DNA of 64,000 nucleotides from JACMLD01 sp044227095 (GTDB lineage Bacteria; Bacteroidota; Bacteroidia; Chitinophagales; Chitinophagaceae), in assembly GCA_044227095.1 (NCBI GenBank), contig JBGAFV010000001.1, forward strand, positions 4,898,001-4,962,000, in the 5' to 3' direction. The notes under the pieces are model-generated. The model did no database searches and was not told the origin of the DNA. It saw only the letters and a list, made by a program, of their open reading frames with translations. The position numbers and the translations under genes are program-made. Shown piece by piece: positions 62,241 to 64,000 of this stretch (positions within the stretch are counted from its first letter, which is position 1; every line of letters starts with the position of its first letter).

Positions 62241-63980
62241 TCAGAATACCGAACTTGCTATGGGTTCATCGGCCTTTGCAAACGCTTTTTCTGCAAGTGC
62301 TTTTACTTTTGCTGCTTCATCTTTTTTTCCTTGTCCCTGCAATGCAATGGACAATCCTGTAAGCGACCAACCATTATTGGGATTGATTTTTAAATCGACC
62401 TTATATACACTTTCGGCTTCTGCAAATTTCTTTGTCTTGCACAATGCCCGGCCAAGATATTGTCTTGCGGGGTGCACCCAGTCTTTGGGCTCATTGTAAA
62501 TCATAGAATCTTCAAGTACAACTGCTTTGCGAAAAAAGTTGACTGATTCATTTAACTGATTTTTTTCTTCAGCCATAACGCCTTGTAAGATTGCTTCAGC
62601 AACTTCTGCACCGGCAATGCCCGGGTTGGCATAGGATGGTGCTGGTGCTTTTAATTGCGGGTTCTTCATCAGCTCTTTAACTATTTCCAGTTGTTTAGCA
62701 GCATCTTCTTCATTGTGCAATCTTGCATAGGCCAACCCTTTTCCATAATGCCAGAGCAAATTTGCATACACATGCGCTGCTGGTGGTTCTTTGGTTTGCA
62801 GCAGATCATTCCATTTGCCAAAACGGATTTGTGTTAATAGCGGCGTCATATAAACGTACTGAATAAAAATGCCAAAGTATTCGGGCATATCCTGCATGGT
62901 ACTGTCGAAACTGTTTTTACAATCAATTGAAACTTTCATTGATTGGTTGTAACGGCCATCCATATTTGCACAGGTAGCCTGCATGTGCAGGTTGTGAATT
63001 AAATAAAGTGGTGAGTTATTAACCACTGCCGGAAATTTTCCCAGGTAATCATAATATCCTTTCACTGCATCATCATTTACTTTTTCTCCAATATTATAAT
63101 AGCCGGAACGGATATAAATATGAGAAGGCATATGCACAAGATGTGCTACACCGGGCATTAAGCCCGGAAGAAGGTTTGCAACTGTCATTCCTTTTTCAGG
63201 ATGAGCAGAAGCTTCAATAGCATGTATATAATAATGCGCTGCACCAGGATGCTTCGGAAATTTTTTCAGCATGGTTTCCAGGGTTGTAACAATTGGGGCT
63301 GTCCATGCTTTGGGTTTATAATTTTTATAATAAAGATCCCAGGGATGCTGTACCATCAATGCATCTACATATAATGCAGTAGCATCTGCACTTGCAGGAA
63401 AAGCTGTAAAAACTTTTTTCATTTCATCTGCATACAACTGGTTAAGAACGATGCGGGATTGCGTTGTATCTGCAGAATAACGAACATCCATTGCTTTTAT
63501 CAATCTTTTTTCTACAGCGCTGCAGCCAGAAGAAAATTGTTTGGCTTTGCGAACCGATTCAAGTGCATCGGGAGAAGCACTATATCCCATATCATTAATA
63601 TTAGGACCATAAGCAAGTGCCTTGCCCCAATAACCCATAGCAAAGTTTGGATCAAACTTTACTGATTTTTCAAAAGAAGCAAGGGCTTCAATAACATGAA
63701 AGCCGTAATACATGTTTATACCCTGCTCAAAATAAATTTTTGAACTGTCATTAGCGGCTGTTACAGGCATTGTATAATTACCCCACCCTTGCAATAAAGG
63801 GATAGCAGCACTGTCTTCAAAATTTATATTTGTAAGCAAAGGGCTGCACCTGAAGGAACTGATTTTTTTTCTTGTAATTGTTTTTTGAAGTTCTGTTACA
63901 GATATTTTGCCGGAGTTGTTATGATTTACATACGCAGCAGCAAAGAATGAAGCAAAGAAAAAAATAAGCAGGGTTTTCAT
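62241..63980 (-). CDS. Secreted TPR-repeat protein
   Basis: 579 residues, signal KTLLIFFFASFFAAAYVNHN. Tandem TPR-like helices run through the protein: GFHVIEALASFEKSVKFDPN and MGYWGKALAYGPNINDMGY, and at the end WVHPARQYLGRALCKTKKFA and AESVYKVDLKINPNNGWSLT. His-rich segments HPGAAHYYIHAIEASAHPEK and MPGVAHLVHMPSHIYIRSGY are conserved in this type of protein; their role is unknown. It is likely periplasmic. The gene starts just before the window edge, with its ATG at 63980. Confidence 0.85.
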   Translation of the reverse strand: MKTLLIFFFASFFAAAYVNHNNSGKISVTELQKTITRKKISSFRCSPLLTNINFEDSAAIPLLQGWGNYTMPVTAANDSSKIYFEQGINMYYGFHVIEALASFEKSVKFDPNFAMGYWGKALAYGPNINDMGYSASPDALESVRKAKQFSSGCSAVEKRLIKAMDVRYSADTTQSRIVLNQLYADEMKKVFTAFPASADATALYVDALMVQHPWDLYYKNYKPKAWTAPIVTTLETMLKKFPKHPGAAHYYIHAIEASAHPEKGMTVANLLPGLMPGVAHLVHMPSHIYIRSGYYNIGEKVNDDAVKGYYDYLGKFPAVVNNSPLYLIHNLHMQATCANMDGRYNQSMKVSIDCKNSFDSTMQDMPEYFGIFIQYVYMTPLLTQIRFGKWNDLLQTKEPPAAHVYANLLWHYGKGLAYARLHNEEDAAKQLEIVKELMKNPQLKAPAPSYANPGIAGAEVAEAILQGVMAEEKNQLNESVNFFRKAVVLEDSMIYNEPKDWVHPARQYLGRALCKTKKFAEAESVYKVDLKINPNNGWSLTGLSIALQGQGKKDEAAKVKALAEKAFAKADEPIASSVF

Positions 63981-64000
63981 GACTTATTGTTTTGAGACCG

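Noticed and set aside
1..64000. tRNA or rRNA genes
   Set aside because: No cloverleaf with a GTTCRANNC arm and CCA-end region, and no rRNA-like sequence, was noticed by eye; a covariance-model scan was not possible.

Overview
The window reads as chromosome from a Bacteroidota bacterium, most likely of the Chitinophagaceae/Sphingobacteriia type. Evidence: a SusC/SusD pair, many proteins whose signal peptides end in A-x-A-Q, lipoproteins, a large carbohydrate-degrading operon, FtsX-type permeases with PadR regulators, LytTR and OmpR two-component systems, promoter motifs of the TAnnTTTG type, and palindromic repeats typical of Bacteroidota intergenic DNA. No rRNA, tRNA, CRISPR array or intact transposase was recognised.

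Layout. (1) 1-6.3 kb, + strand: 3' part of a SusC-type TonB-dependent transporter, its SusD-like partner, a secreted LamG plus endonuclease/exonuclease/phosphatase protein and a small lipoprotein, followed at 6.4-8.45 kb by a TPR-containing sensor kinase. (2) 8.48-9.63 kb, - strand: a run of overlapping small genes of which three are broken by frameshifts or a stop; only one small membrane protein is intact. (3) 9.67-14.9 kb: PadR regulator overlapping an FtsX-like permease, a divergent methyltransferase/AraC pair, and a decayed second copy of the permease tail. (4) 15-16.6 kb: a sulfatase. (5) 16.8-21 kb: an accessory island of small - strand genes (lipoproteins, a secreted protein, an Imm35/YrhB-like immunity protein, gene remnants) punctuated by three and a half copies of a roughly 66-bp stem-loop repeat and by an 84-bp minisatellite. 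(6) 21-22.3 kb: TfoX-N protein and GluQ-like tRNA-modifying enzyme.

(7) 22.3-46.3 kb: a - strand cluster of fourteen genes for glucuronoarabinoxylan breakdown. In transcription order: three CE1 esterases, GH8 exo-oligoxylanase, a double CE1 esterase, GH127 beta-L-arabinofuranosidase, GH10 xylanase, GH95 fucosidase/L-galactosidase, GH67 alpha-glucuronidase, a second GH10, a GPH-type sugar symporter, GH43, a SASA acetylesterase and GH78 rhamnosidase. The esterases would remove acyl groups, GH10/GH8 cut the backbone, GH67/GH95/GH127/GH78 trim side chains, the symporter imports products and the signal-less GH43 finishes them in the cytoplasm. The cluster has no SusC/SusD and no local hybrid regulator. 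A LacI-type palindrome lies about 440 bp upstream of its first gene.

(8) 47-56 kb: HtrA protease, OmpR-type two-component pair, LytS/LytTR pair, a DoxX-like membrane protein, and an Omp85-like barrel flanked by two related small secreted proteins. (9) 56.3-58.8 kb: tyrosine catabolism (4-hydroxyphenylpyruvate dioxygenase and homogentisate dioxygenase) behind a good Bacteroidota promoter. (10) 58.8-64 kb: palindromic repeats, an SRPBCC protein, a four-helix protein, a one-domain asparaginase homologue, an NAD(P)-dependent dehydrogenase and a secreted TPR protein.

The least-explained parts are the stem-loop-punctuated immunity-type island (16.8-21 kb) and the decaying operon at 8.5-9.6 kb. All function calls come from reading motifs by eye; no database search was run.
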